The notes: generated from the sequence alone by a model not told the origin. Shown: positions 15,902 through 27,572, counted from the stretch's first letter. The stretch: DNA of 64,000 nucleotides from Novosphingobium sp. Chol11 (GCF_900218065.1 NZ_OBMU01000001.1:995196-1059195), one strand, 5' to 3'. Program-made: numbers and translations.

Positions 15902-17482
15902 ATGGCGACCGCATCTCCTACGACACTCCCATCGGGAAAGACATGGCTGGGCCACCCGCGCGGTCTTTTCCTTCTGTTCTTCGTCGAGATGTGGGAACGC
16001 TTCTCCTTCTACGGAATGCGCGCGCTGCTGATCTTCTATCTCACGCAGCATTTCCTGTTTTCGGATCGCGACGCCGCTCATTCCTATGGCGCCTACATGT
16101 CGCTGATCTACATCTCGCCGTTGATGGGGGGCTATCTGGCCGACCGCTATCTGGGGCAGCGCAAGGCGGTATTGTTCGGCGGGATAGTGATCGCCGCCGG
16201 GCACATCATTCTTGGGCTGGAAGCGGACGGTTCAGCTGATGCGATGGGCCTTGGCCTGTTCTGGTTGGGACTGGCGACGGTCATCGTCGGCACGGGATTT
16301 TTGAAAGCCAGCGTGTCGGCCATGGTGGGGCAGCTTTATCCCCGCGACGATATGCGCCGCGACCCGGCTTATACGATCTTCTACATGGGCATCAACGTTG
16401 GCGCGACCATCGGGCCGCTGATCTGCGGTTATCTTGGCCAGCGCTGGGGTTGGCATTGGGGCTTCGGTGCTGCGTCTGTCGGGATGATCGCAGGCGTTAT
16501 CGGCTTCCTGCTGTGCAAGCCGTTGTTGCAGGGCAAGGGAGAACCGCCCGATCCAGCGCGGCTTGCCGAGCGGGTCGGCGGTGTGATCAGCCGCGAATGG
16601 CTCGTCTACCTGTCGAGCCTCCTGGCCATCCTGCTTTGCTGGCTGTTGATTCAGCAGCACGCGGTAGTGGGATGGATGCTGGCGGGCGCGAGCGTCCTTA
16701 TGGTGCTTTATATATTGTGGGAAGCGTTCGGGCGCATGGATCGGATAGGGCGGGACCGTATGCTGGCTGCCCTGTTCCTGCTCTTCATAAACCCGCTTTT
16801 CTGGGGCCTTTATGAGCAGACCGGATCGTCGCTCAGCCTCTTTACGGCACGCTATACCGACAGGAACATCCTTGGCTTTGATGTGCCTGCATCGATGTTC
16901 CAGTCGGTGAATGCGGCTTACATCCTGATCTTCGGCCCCGTCTTCGCGGCGCTGTGGATTGCTCTGGCGAAGCGGGGGCGGGAGCCGTCTACCCCGGCCA
17001 AGTTCGGGCTGGCGCTCATATTGGTCGGCGCGGGCTTCCTGATACTCGTCGCAGGCACAGGCGCACCGGGGACACTGACGCCCATCCTGTTCATCTTCCT
17101 TCTTTATCTCTGTCACACTCTGGGAGAGCTGTGCCTGTCCCCTGTAGGGCTGTCGGCCATGTCGAAACTGGCGCCCTCCCGGATGATCGGCCTGATCATG
17201 GGGATATGGTTCCTCGCCATGGCGCTCGGCGAATATGTTGCCGGGATGATCGCTGGGGCAACCGGCGGCTCTGATGGCGCGGCGTCGCGCGACGCGGTGC
17301 TGGCGGTCTATGGCAATATCGGTTGGTGGTCGATCGGCATCGGCATTTTCGTCATCGCCGTTGCACCGTTCGTGAAGAGGCTGATGCACGCCGGGGAACT
17401 GAGCGGAGAAGAAGGCGCGGAAGCAGGAGCGCAGCGTGACAGCTTCGCCATCGCCGATCGGGTGGAAGACAAGCCCGCCTGA
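15902..17482 (+). CDS. POT-family proton-coupled peptide transporter
   Basis: 526-residue inner-membrane major facilitator of the PTR/POT family, importing di- and tripeptides with protons. The signature EMWERFSFYGMRALL (about 30-44) is the POT ExxERFxYYG motif; GGYLADRYLGQRKAVLFGG (about 78-96) and GTGFLKASVS, then FYMGINVGATIGPLICG complete the pattern. About 14 hydrophobic segments are visible. The C-terminal 30 residues are charged and cytosolic. The gene stands alone, converging on the SH3 gene with a four-base gap. Confidence 0.94.
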   Translation: MATASPTTLPSGKTWLGHPRGLFLLFFVEMWERFSFYGMRALLIFYLTQHFLFSDRDAAHSYGAYMSLIYISPLMGGYLADRYLGQRKAVLFGGIVIAAGHIILGLEADGSADAMGLGLFWLGLATVIVGTGFLKASVSAMVGQLYPRDDMRRDPAYTIFYMGINVGATIGPLICGYLGQRWGWHWGFGAASVGMIAGVIGFLLCKPLLQGKGEPPDPARLAERVGGVISREWLVYLSSLLAILLCWLLIQQHAVVGWMLAGASVLMVLYILWEAFGRMDRIGRDRMLAALFLLFINPLFWGLYEQTGSSLSLFTARYTDRNILGFDVPASMFQSVNAAYILIFGPVFAALWIALAKRGREPSTPAKFGLALILVGAGFLILVAGTGAPGTLTPILFIFLLYLCHTLGELCLSPVGLSAMSKLAPSRMIGLIMGIWFLAMALGEYVAGMIAGATGGSDGAASRDAVLAVYGNIGWWSIGIGIFVIAVAPFVKRLMHAGELSGEEGAEAGAQRDSFAIADRVEDKPA

Positions 17483-17486
17483 GCGC

Positions 17487-17957
17487 TCAGTTGGTCGCTC
17501 CCCAGATGTCAGCGGCGCGCACAAAACCGCGCTGGCCGCCCACATCGAAACCGCACCAGCCATCGCCGCACGACGACAGGCGGCCTACGACGCCCTTTTC
17601 CGCGCGGAAGACCGTGCGCGCGCCTTCGCTTGCAGCCTGCCGCATCGGGGCGACTGATGCCGTGACGATCGCGGTCGGGGTATCGCTGAGCAGCCGAACG
17701 TGCATCCATCCTTGCGTGCCGCTCGGATCCTCGACCTTGCGCCAGAGGCCCAGCACCTGCACCACCTTCACGGGCAGGTCGCGGCGCCGATAGACCCAGT
17801 TCGACGGATAATCCAGGCTGGGGCCGACCCGCATGCGGGCTTCGTCCTGGTTGATCGAAGCCCAATAAGGAACAGGCTTTGACGGAGCCGCCGATGTGCC
17901 GCCTGCGAAACATAGCGCGGCTGCGACAATCGCGCCATGAGGCAGATACCCCTTCAT
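17487..17957 (-). CDS. secreted SH3-domain protein
   Basis: 156-residue exported protein. The ATG at 17957 starts a typical signal peptide (MKGYLPHGAIVAAALCFAGG, cleavage probably after TSAA). Two SH3-type repeats follow: ARMRVGPSLDYPSNWVYRRRDLPVKVVQVLGLWRKV (about 41-76) with DPSGTQGWMH, and a second around residues 115-150. Family members of this SH3_4 type are periplasmic and may bind cell-wall material; function is unproven. It is divergent from the hydroxyacid dehydrogenase gene. Confidence 0.88.
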   Translation of the reverse strand: MKGYLPHGAIVAAALCFAGGTSAAPSKPVPYWASINQDEARMRVGPSLDYPSNWVYRRRDLPVKVVQVLGLWRKVEDPSGTQGWMHVRLLSDTPTAIVTASVAPMRQAASEGARTVFRAEKGVVGRLSSCGDGWCGFDVGGQRGFVRAADIWGATN

Positions 17958-18082
17958 CCCTGTTCTTTTCCCCTTTGCGTGACGCACCGTTATAGCGTCC
18001 CGCCAACTCTGCCGACAACCATTGTCTTGGCCTGAAAGCATAAGCGCTTGACCACCGTCACGGCCCGGCATAGCGGCTGTGC

Positions 18083-19081
18083 ATGGCCAAGAAACCGCGT
18101 CCTGCCAAGCCGCGCGTCGTCGTCACGCGCCGCCTGCCTCCCAATGTGGAAGCCCGCATGGCCGAATTGTTCGACGCGGTATTCAATGTCGGCGATGTGC
18201 CCATGGACCGCACGGCGCTGACCCGCGCGATGGCGCAATGCGATGTGCTGGTTCCCTCGGTGACGGATCAGATCGACGCGGCGCTGATCGACCTTGCCCC
18301 TGAACGCCTGCAACTCATCGCGAGCTTTGGCAGCGGGGTCGATCATATCGATCTTGGCGCAGCGCGGCGAAAGGGCATCATCGTCACCAACACGCCCGGC
18401 GTCCTGACAGAGGATACGGCCGACATGACGATGGCGCTCATTCTGTCGGTTCCCCGCAGACTGGCGGAGGGTGAAAAGCTGGTCCGGTCCGGCACCTGGT
18501 CTGGCTGGAGCCCCTCGGGCATGCTCGGCCACCGCATCGGCGGCAAGAAGCTTGGCATCATCGGCATGGGCCGGATCGGGCGGGCGGTTGCGAAGAGAGC
18601 GGCGGCGTTCGGCCTGTCGATCGCATATCACAACCGTCATCGCCTGCCTTTCGAGGTCGAGCATGAACTGGAAGCAGCGTGGCACCCCGATGTCGACACG
18701 CTGCTGAGCGAATGCGACATCGTGTCCATAAACTGCCCGCTCAATGCCGACAGCCGGAGCATGATCGATGCGCGCCGTATCGCGATGATGCGGCCGGACG
18801 CATATCTCATCAACACGTCGCGCGCTGAAATCACCGATGAACCGGCGCTGATCGCGGCATTGGCGGAAGGGCGGATCGCAGGCGCAGGGCTGGACGTCTA
18901 TGCGCATGAGCCTGCCGTGGATTCGCGTCTGCTCGCGCTGTCGAACGTGGTTCTGCTGCCGCACATGGGTTCGGCGACGTTTGAGGGACGCGACGCGACC
19001 GGCGCGCGAGTCATCGCCAACATCCGCAGTTGGGTTGATGGCCACCGTCCACCCAACCAGGTGCTCGAAGGTTGGATCTAG
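18083..19081 (+). CDS. D-2-hydroxyacid dehydrogenase (glyoxylate/hydroxypyruvate reductase type)
   Basis: 332-residue NAD(P)-dependent dehydrogenase. The dinucleotide motif GIIGMGRIGRAVAKR is at about 154-168. The catalytic set is recognisable: arginine in NTSRAEI (about 245), glutamate in LDVYAHEP (about 272) and histidine in LLPHMGSAT (about 291). Sequence is closest in feel to glyoxylate/hydroxypyruvate reductases such as GyaR, acting in the cytosol; another 2-ketoacid as substrate cannot be excluded. Only 17 bases separate it from copA, so the three genes could be one transcript, though no functional tie to copper is evident. Confidence 0.9.
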   Translation: MAKKPRPAKPRVVVTRRLPPNVEARMAELFDAVFNVGDVPMDRTALTRAMAQCDVLVPSVTDQIDAALIDLAPERLQLIASFGSGVDHIDLGAARRKGIIVTNTPGVLTEDTADMTMALILSVPRRLAEGEKLVRSGTWSGWSPSGMLGHRIGGKKLGIIGMGRIGRAVAKRAAAFGLSIAYHNRHRLPFEVEHELEAAWHPDVDTLLSECDIVSINCPLNADSRSMIDARRIAMMRPDAYLINTSRAEITDEPALIAALAEGRIAGAGLDVYAHEPAVDSRLLALSNVVLLPHMGSATFEGRDATGARVIANIRSWVDGHRPPNQVLEGWI

Positions 19082-19098
19082 TCTGAAGTGAGCGTCTC

Positions 19099-20841
19099 AT
19101 GAGTGGTCTTCACCGGCGCGAGCTGCTGCATGGCCTCGGCATGGCGGGCGGCGCGTTCGCGCTGAGCCGCTTCGTTCCTGCCTGGGCGCAAAGCGGCACG
19201 TCCGGGCTGGTTTCATCACCAGGAGCACTGACTGGCGAGAATATCGCCCTCACCGTCAGTGAAGGGCATTTCTCGACAGGCGGGCGATCCGCCCATGCCG
19301 TGATGATCAATGGCACTCTGCCAGCCCCGCTGATCCGGCTGAAGGAAGGGCAGAATGTCCGCCTGCATGTCACCAACCGGCTGAAGGAAGATACCTCCAT
19401 ACACTGGCACGGGCTGATCGTGCCTTTCCAGATGGATGGTGTCCCCGGCATCAGCTTTCCCGGCATCCGGCCAGGCGAGACCTTCATCTACGATTTTCCG
19501 GTGCGGCAGTCGGGCACCTATTGGTATCATAGCCATTCGGGCATGCAGGAGGCGGTTGGCCATTATGGCCCGATCGTCATAGATCCTGCCGGTCTGGACC
19601 CGGTTCAGGCTGACCGCGAACATGTGATCGTCCTGTCCGACTGGAGCCCGCTCCATCCCCACATCCTGCTCAAGCGGCTGAAGCAGATGAGCGGCTATTT
19701 CAATATGCAGAAGCAGACGCTGGCCGGTTTGCTCGCGGGCAAGGACCAGAGTGCAAGGGATCGCCTGCGATGGGGCGCAATGCGCATGGACCCCACCGAC
19801 ATATCGGACGTGACGGGATCGACCTACAGCTTCCTCGTCAACGGGCATGGGACGGCGGAAAACTGGACGGGCCTTTTCACGCCAGGTGAGAGGGTTCGCC
19901 TGCGGATCATAAATGCATCGGCGATGACGAACTTCAATGTCCGGCTGCCCGGCCTGCCGATGACCGTAGTGCAATGCGATGGGCAGCATGTGCAGCCAGT
20001 CGAAACGGACGAGTTCCAGATCGGCGTCGCAGAAACCTATGATGTCGTCATTCGCCCCAATGAGGCGCGGGCCTACGGCTTGATCGCGGAAGCGATCGAC
20101 CGGTCATGCCTCGTGCGCGCGACATTGGCGCCGCGGACCGGCATGATCGCGGAAGTACCTGAACTGAGACAGCGCCCACTGCTGGGCATGAAGGATATGG
20201 GCATGGACATGTCCGGTATGGATATGGGCCATGGCGGTGCGATCGGCTACGGCGACCCTGCCACTGAAGGCAGGGCTGGGCATTCCATGAAGATGCGGGA
20301 CAAGTCCGTCGCGCCGCAGGTCCGCATGGGTCCCGGCGTCGCAACGCTTTCGCCAATGCCCATGGACCGGACTGCCGACCGCCCTACGGGTCTGGAAGAT
20401 GTGCCCCATCGGGTGCTGACCTATGCCGACCTAAAATCGCTGCTGCCGCACAGGGACCGGCGGCCACCGACACGCACGTTGGACATCCATCTCACCGCGA
20501 ACATGGAACGCTACATGTGGTCCTTCGATGGGGTGAAGCTGTCCGACGGTGCGGAACCCATCGCGTTCCGTCACATGGAGCGGGTGAGGGTGAACCTCAT
20601 CAATGACACGATGATGCCGCATCCCATCCATCTTCACGGCCATTTTTTCGAGCTGGTCACGGGCGCGGATGAGCATAATCCGCTCAAGCATACGGTGAAC
20701 GTACTGCCCGGTGGCAAGGTCAGCTTCGACCTGACGACCGACGCCTTGGGCGACTGGGCATTTCACTGCCATATGCTGATGCACATGCATTCGGGCATGA
20801 TGCGGGTGGTGACGGTGCGTCATGAGGGGGGGGCGCCATGA
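19099..20841 (+). CDS. copA: copper resistance multicopper oxidase CopA
   Basis: 580-residue periplasmic multicopper oxidase exported folded by the Tat system; the start LHRRELLHGLGMAGGAFALS is a twin-arginine signal. Copper ligands appear as IHWHG (about 98), YWYHSHSG (about 140), HPIHLHGHFFE (about 510) and HCHMLMHMHSGM (about 555). A methionine- and histidine-rich stretch, GMKDMGMDMSGMDMGHGG (about 363-380), is the usual copper-binding insert of CopA. It oxidises Cu(I) and binds copper. The stop overlaps the copB start by four bases (ATGA), so the two are translationally coupled. No copper-responsive regulator gene is adjacent. Confidence 0.97.
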   Translation: MSGLHRRELLHGLGMAGGAFALSRFVPAWAQSGTSGLVSSPGALTGENIALTVSEGHFSTGGRSAHAVMINGTLPAPLIRLKEGQNVRLHVTNRLKEDTSIHWHGLIVPFQMDGVPGISFPGIRPGETFIYDFPVRQSGTYWYHSHSGMQEAVGHYGPIVIDPAGLDPVQADREHVIVLSDWSPLHPHILLKRLKQMSGYFNMQKQTLAGLLAGKDQSARDRLRWGAMRMDPTDISDVTGSTYSFLVNGHGTAENWTGLFTPGERVRLRIINASAMTNFNVRLPGLPMTVVQCDGQHVQPVETDEFQIGVAETYDVVIRPNEARAYGLIAEAIDRSCLVRATLAPRTGMIAEVPELRQRPLLGMKDMGMDMSGMDMGHGGAIGYGDPATEGRAGHSMKMRDKSVAPQVRMGPGVATLSPMPMDRTADRPTGLEDVPHRVLTYADLKSLLPHRDRRPPTRTLDIHLTANMERYMWSFDGVKLSDGAEPIAFRHMERVRVNLINDTMMPHPIHLHGHFFELVTGADEHNPLKHTVNVLPGGKVSFDLTTDALGDWAFHCHMLMHMHSGMMRVVTVRHEGGAP

Positions 20842-21749
20842 AATACGCCCTCGCGGCCCTGCTGCTGCCAGTCGCACTTCCAGCCCATGCGCAGCAGATG
20901 GATCACAGCCATATGCATCATGGCGGCATGGAGCAGGCTCCGGAGGCGAAGGACAATCCCTCTCCAGACATTGCCGATCCTCATGCGGGCCATCTCGCCG
21001 TTCCAGCCACACCTAAGGGGACAGCCCCGCCACCGCCAAGCGATCATGCCGCTGACGCATATTACAACCCTGCCGAAATGGCTCGCGCCCGGGCCGCCAT
21101 GCGCAGGGAAAATGGCGGCATGACCTTCTCGCAATTGATGCTCGACCGCCTTGAATATCGCCTGGGCCAGGGCGCCGACGCCTACCACTGGCAGGGTGAA
21201 GGCTGGATCGGCGGGGACATCAACCGCCTCGCGTTCAAGACGGAGGGCGAGGGGGAGGTCGGCGGTAGGCTGGAAGAGGCGGAGGTCCAGGCGCTTTACA
21301 GCCGCGCGATCGATCCATGGTTCAATCTCGAAGCCGGATTGCGGCATGACTTTCGTCGCGGGCAGGACCGAAGCTATGCTGTGATCGGCATAGATGGCTT
21401 GGCTCCATATTGGTTTGAGGTCGGCGCGCAGGCATTCCTGTCCGCCAAAGGGGATGCGCATCTCCGGCTGGAGGCAAATTATGATCAGCGCATCACCCAG
21501 CGTTTGATCCTGCAACCGGCCGCCGAAATGAACTTAGCCGCGCAGAATGTGCCTGAACTTGGGCTTGGATCAGGATTGTCGGACGTCGAACTGGGTCTAC
21601 GGCTGCGCTATGAATTTGCCCGCGAATTCGCGCCCTATATTGGCGTGAATTGGGAGCGGAAGCTTGGCAAGACCGCCCGGATCGCGCGCGCCGGGGGCGA
21701 TGATGCTTCCGGGACGAGCTTGGTGATGGGCATCCGTTTCTGGTTCTAG
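20838..21749 (+). CDS. copB: copper resistance outer-membrane protein CopB
   Basis: 303-residue protein with a cleavable signal peptide (MKYALAALLLPVALPAHA), a short His/Met-rich copper-binding stretch (QMDHSHMHHGGMEQ), a proline-rich linker and the CopB domain from NPAEMARARAAM to the C-terminus. The last strand ends in SLVMGIRFWF, with terminal phenylalanine as in outer-membrane beta-barrels. CopB works with CopA in copper tolerance. The ATGA overlap with copA shows coupled translation. The gene converges on gabD with only one base between. Confidence 0.95.
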   Translation: MKYALAALLLPVALPAHAQQMDHSHMHHGGMEQAPEAKDNPSPDIADPHAGHLAVPATPKGTAPPPPSDHAADAYYNPAEMARARAAMRRENGGMTFSQLMLDRLEYRLGQGADAYHWQGEGWIGGDINRLAFKTEGEGEVGGRLEEAEVQALYSRAIDPWFNLEAGLRHDFRRGQDRSYAVIGIDGLAPYWFEVGAQAFLSAKGDAHLRLEANYDQRITQRLILQPAAEMNLAAQNVPELGLGSGLSDVELGLRLRYEFAREFAPYIGVNWERKLGKTARIARAGGDDASGTSLVMGIRFWF

Positions 21750-21750
21750 C

Positions 21751-23214
21751 CTAAAGCTTCAACCCGCCGACGTGGAACGTCTTGGTCCCAAGATATTCCT
21801 CGATCCCCATATGCGCGCCCTCGCGGCCAAAGCCTGACATCTTGACCCCGCCAAAGGGCGCCATCTCCATCGATATGCCGCCCGTGTTCAGCGCGACCAT
21901 GCCAGCCTCCAGGCGCTCGGCCACGCGAAAGGCGCGATGCAGGTTCTCGGTGTAGAAATAGCTGGCAAGGCCATAGCTGGTGCCATTGGCGATTTCGATG
22001 CCTTCATCTTCATGGGTGAAGCGGAAGAGGGGTGCTACGGGTCCGAAAGTCTCTTCGTCCGCCAGCCGCATGTCGCGCGTCGCTCCGGTCAGCACCATGG
22101 GCGTCGCGAAGCGCTCGCCCTTCGCGCCTTCCGGCGCCTGGGCATAGATTTTGGCGCCATGGTGCAGAGCGTCGTCCACATGCTCCTTCACCTTGTCGAC
22201 GGCAGCGCTGTTGATGAGGGGCCCGATCGTGGCACCTTCCTGATCGCCGGGCGCGACCTTGAGGGCGGAGACCGCCTTGGCCAGCCGCTCGGCAAACGCG
22301 TCGTGAATGCCGTCCTGCACCAATATGCGGTTGGCACAGACGCAGGTTTGCCCTGCGTTGCGGAACTTGCTCGCCATGGCGCTCGCGACGGCGAGGTCGA
22401 GGTCCGCGTCATCGAACACGATCAACGGCGCATTGCCGCCAAGCTCCAGGCTTAGCCGTTTCAAGGTGCCGGCGGATTGCTGCATCAGTTGCACGCCCAC
22501 GCGCGTAGAGCCGGTAAAGGACAGCTTCCGCACGATCGGACTCGACGTCATGACCCCGCCGATAGCTTTTGCATCCCCGGTGACGATGCTGAAGACGCCT
22601 GCGGGAAAGCCCGCCATTTCCGCCAGCTTCGCCAGGGCGAGCGCGGAGTAGGGCGTCAGTTCGGACGGCTTGATGACGACCGGACAACTCGCTGCGAGGG
22701 CGGGGGCGCATTTCCGCGTGATCATCGCGGCGGGGAAGTTCCACGGCGTTATCGCGGCCGACACACCCACCGGTTCTTTCATGACCAATATGCGGCGATT
22801 GGTTTCGGGTGCTGGTATGATGGCTCCATCGACCCGGCGTGCTTCCTCCGCGAACCATTTTATGAAGGTCGCGGCGTAGCGGATTTCCCCCTCTGCTTCG
22901 GCCAGGGGCTTCCCTTGTTCAGCCGTCATGATCCGTGCGAGGTCCGCGATATTTTCCAACACAAGCGCATGCCAGCGTTCCAGCAGCGCGGCGCGGTCAT
23001 TGGCCGTGCGCGCGCGCCAGGCAGGATAAGCCCGCTCAGCCGCCAAAATGGCCGCGCGCGTATCCTCTTCACCGCAATCTGGGACCGTGCCGATGACCGC
23101 CCCGGTCGCAGGATTGTCGACGGGCACGGTCGCGCCGGATTTCGCACTGATCCATTCGCCGCCTATGAAGGCGCGGTCGGTCAGCAATGCGGGATTGTCG
23201 AGCGAAAGGGTCAT
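21751..23214 (-). CDS. gabD: NAD(P)-dependent succinate-semialdehyde dehydrogenase
   Basis: 487-residue aldehyde dehydrogenase. Diagnostic pieces are ITPWNFPAAMITRKCAPALAA (about 148), FTGSTRVG (about 224), catalytic glutamate in LELGGNAPLIVFDDAD (about 252) and catalytic cysteine in NAGQTCVCANRILVQ (about 288), the last being typical of GabD. It oxidises succinate semialdehyde to succinate, in the GABA route. No gabT or gabP is adjacent, so related semialdehydes are possible substrates. ATG at 23214 is preferred over a GTG four codons upstream. Confidence 0.94.
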   Translation of the reverse strand: MTLSLDNPALLTDRAFIGGEWISAKSGATVPVDNPATGAVIGTVPDCGEEDTRAAILAAERAYPAWRARTANDRAALLERWHALVLENIADLARIMTAEQGKPLAEAEGEIRYAATFIKWFAEEARRVDGAIIPAPETNRRILVMKEPVGVSAAITPWNFPAAMITRKCAPALAASCPVVIKPSELTPYSALALAKLAEMAGFPAGVFSIVTGDAKAIGGVMTSSPIVRKLSFTGSTRVGVQLMQQSAGTLKRLSLELGGNAPLIVFDDADLDLAVASAMASKFRNAGQTCVCANRILVQDGIHDAFAERLAKAVSALKVAPGDQEGATIGPLINSAAVDKVKEHVDDALHHGAKIYAQAPEGAKGERFATPMVLTGATRDMRLADEETFGPVAPLFRFTHEDEGIEIANGTSYGLASYFYTENLHRAFRVAERLEAGMVALNTGGISMEMAPFGGVKMSGFGREGAHMGIEEYLGTKTFHVGGLKL

Positions 23215-23292
23215 GGATGCCTGCACCGCTGAGAGGAGTTTCTGGCGTCAGTAACGGCTCAGGGCCGGAAAATCTCCGGCCATAACGGATGC

Positions 23293-23318
23293 GGAACCTG
23301 CAAGCGGCGTCATCCGTT
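23293..23318 (+). promoter_or_regulatory. EcfG-dependent promoter of the DUF1328 operon
   Basis: GGAAC (23293-23297), 17 bases, CGTT (23315-23318): a perfect match to the EcfG consensus. Transcription would start about 25-30 bases before the DUF1328 start codon. It places this operon in the regulon of the ecfG gene at 12.2 kb. Confidence 0.82.
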
Positions 23319-23352
23319 CAGCCCGCATCTGTTTATAGTGAAGGATTTCATC

Positions 23353-23538
23353 ATGATCCGCCTGGCAATCATATCGCTGGTCATCGCGGCAGTGCTCGCG
23401 ATCCTGGGTTTTGGCGGCGCTGCCGGCACCTTTGTCGGCATCGCCAAGATACTGTTCTTCCTTGCGATCGCGCTGTTCGTGATCTTCCTCGTTCTGGGCC
23501 TGCTGGCTGGAAAAGGGATCAAGAACGCAATAGATTGA
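23353..23538 (+). CDS. DUF1328 small membrane protein
   Basis: 61-residue protein with two membrane helices (about 3-20 and 28-51) separated by GFGGAAGTFVGIAK, the DUF1328 (YtjA) pattern. Function is unknown; family members are often induced by stress. The ATG at 23353 has AAGGA nine bases before it. A perfect EcfG promoter lies upstream, and a DUF5818-like gene starts five bases after the stop, so the two form an operon. Confidence 0.9.
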   Translation: MIRLAIISLVIAAVLAILGFGGAAGTFVGIAKILFFLAIALFVIFLVLGLLAGKGIKNAID

Positions 23539-23542
23539 TCGC

Positions 23543-23746
23543 ATGATAGAGATTGGCGCTGGAATCGATGAAACGGGCAGGCTGATACGGGACGAAGCCG
23601 GTTTCCTGCTCCAGCGCGATCTCGGCGGCACCTTTCGCCTGGTCCTCCTGCGCGTACCCGTCGATCATGTCGAAAAGCGCGTACGCGTGCAGGGCTATTA
23701 TGCGGGCGAGGGAATAGTCGAGGTCGAAGGCGTCGCCGCCGCCTGA
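23543..23746 (+). CDS. small DUF5818-like protein
   Basis: 67-residue soluble protein predicted to be a small beta barrel: ETGRLIRDEAGFLLQRDLGG, FRLVLL and KRVRVQGYYAGEGIVEVEGV. This resembles short DUF5818-type proteins common in sphingomonads; I am not certain of the family. It follows the DUF1328 gene by four bases and so probably responds to the same EcfG promoter. Confidence 0.72.
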   Translation: MIEIGAGIDETGRLIRDEAGFLLQRDLGGTFRLVLLRVPVDHVEKRVRVQGYYAGEGIVEVEGVAAA

Positions 23747-23772
23747 ATTGCTTCAGCGGCAGCGATGATATG

Positions 23773-24030
23773 TCAGGCGGTCACGGGATCGCCGGGCGTG
23801 ATCGGATTGTTGGTCTGCACGAAGCGTGCGCACGCACCTACGCCACGGTTATTTTCCAGCGGCAGGGCGGTTTCGCAATAGGCGCATTCAGCCATAAGGC
23901 GGCCGACGATCCACTGGCTCCGGCCGCAGCTGGGACAATGGTTGGCCTCGCCAAGATGATAATGAATGATATATCCCCTTAGGGCCGGGTCAAATGACTT
24001 GCCGGTCGCGAGGCTCGAAACTGGGCGCAT
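23773..24030 (-). CDS. small zinc-ribbon-like hypothetical protein
   Basis: 85-residue protein with a likely metal knuckle pair: CPSCG (about 32-36) and CAYC (about 49-52). No DNA-binding or enzymatic domain is recognised. The ATG at 24030 is chosen because GAGGAGG stands upstream at good distance; an ATG at 24051 adds seven acidic residues but has no ribosome-binding site. It converges on the DUF5818-like gene, ending 26 bases away. Confidence 0.72.
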   Translation of the reverse strand: MRPVSSLATGKSFDPALRGYIIHYHLGEANHCPSCGRSQWIVGRLMAECAYCETALPLENNRGVGACARFVQTNNPITPGDPVTA

Positions 24031-24429
24031 CGTCTCTTCCTCCTCAGACATATATTATCGAGCACCCAGTGAAAAATATCATCGATATTTCAAAACACTG
24101 CGATGCGACGATTTAAGTCAGAGCGCGCGACCCGCTTTATTTCATGGTAACCCGCTCCGACTGCCAGAACGCGGCTACAGCTCAATGTATCCCGTGCCGT
24201 CGGACCCCGTCTATAATAAAGATTGGTGACATGTCTCATTTCGCGCCTTCGCATTGACTTGACGGGTGCAGGCGCTATGGCGGCGGCCATCAAGGGACAT
24301 ACCCGCTTCGGCCATCGGTTGGGGCGCATCCCGCCACTGTGAGGCCGCCATGATGTGGGGGCATGCGCCGGCGGAATGTCGTTATCCTCCTAGCCCCTTG
24401 GCCGGGCATTGCGAGGAGACGCACGACTC
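24031..24429. other. acnA upstream region
   Basis: 399 bases between the zinc-ribbon gene (minus) and acnA (plus). It holds an AT-rich inverted repeat, AAATATC-ATC-GATATTT, at 24074-24090, probably part of a promoter or operator for the minus-strand gene, and a candidate sigma-70 promoter at 24254-24281. No gene or structured RNA is convincing here. The acnA leader would be about 140 bases. Confidence 0.5.
24254..24281 (+). promoter_or_regulatory. candidate promoter of acnA
   Basis: TTGACT (24254-24259), 16 bases, TATGGC (24276-24281), a fair sigma-70-type match pointing towards acnA. Only the sequence match supports it. Confidence 0.35.
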
Positions 24430-27099
<2,670 letters not shown>

Positions 27100-27124
27100 T
27101 CCGCTGCAATGCCGAGCTAAGACG

Positions 27125-27155
27125 AAAGGCTCTCTCCGGCAGGAGGGAGCCTTTT
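27125..27155 (+). terminator. rho-independent terminator of acnA
   Basis: A 13-base stem, AAAGGCTCTCTCC (27125-27137) with GGAGGGAGCCTTT (27142-27154), one G-T pair and a GGCA loop, followed by TTTTG. It begins 26 bases after the acnA stop codon. Confidence 0.9.
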
Positions 27156-27242
27156 GTATGTCGAGATGGGCTGCAATTTCCTGCGCCGAAAACTCTTAAC
27201 TGCTCACCCGCACACCAGTAAGACGCACGCCGAAAGGACCGC

Positions 27243-27500
27243 ATGGCAATCATCGTGGAAATCGTCGGCTGGGTGGGCGCTGTCCTGGTCCTGGGCGCTT
27301 ACATCCTCGTCTCGATAGGCCGCCTTTCTGGCGGATCGGCGCTTTTCCAGTGGATGAACGCGTTGGGCGCCGGTTTCTTCGTGCTGAACACCTGGTGGCA
27401 CGGCGCCATACCTTCGATGGTGCTGAATATCGTCTGGAGCGCGATCGGTTTTGCGGCGCTCTGGCGCATCTGGCGCGCCAAGGCGACAGATAGCCGATAG
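27243..27500 (+). CDS. CBU_0592-type small membrane protein
   Basis: 85-residue protein with three hydrophobic segments (about 4-24, 33-50 and 56-74). The pattern GWVGAVLVLGAYILVS, LFQWMNALGAGFFVLN and IVWSAIGFAAL is that of the CBU_0592 family, of unknown function. A GAAAGGA sequence is eight bases before the start. It stands alone between the acnA terminator and the amidotransferase gene. Confidence 0.85.
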   Translation: MAIIVEIVGWVGAVLVLGAYILVSIGRLSGGSALFQWMNALGAGFFVLNTWWHGAIPSMVLNIVWSAIGFAALWRIWRAKATDSR

Positions 27501-27572
27501 GAGGGTTATCGGCTCCTCAAGAAAGCCTGGGGTGGCGAGCGTCCGTCCAATCCGTTAGGCATCCCATCAGCA

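Noticed and set aside
16232-17563. 443-codon minus-strand frame across the peptide transporter gene
   Set aside because: Arg/Gln/His-rich nonsense composition opposite a clear membrane transporter.
20188-20240. ATGGGCATGGAC-like repetition as a microsatellite
   Set aside because: Encodes the Met/His-rich copper-binding insert of CopA.
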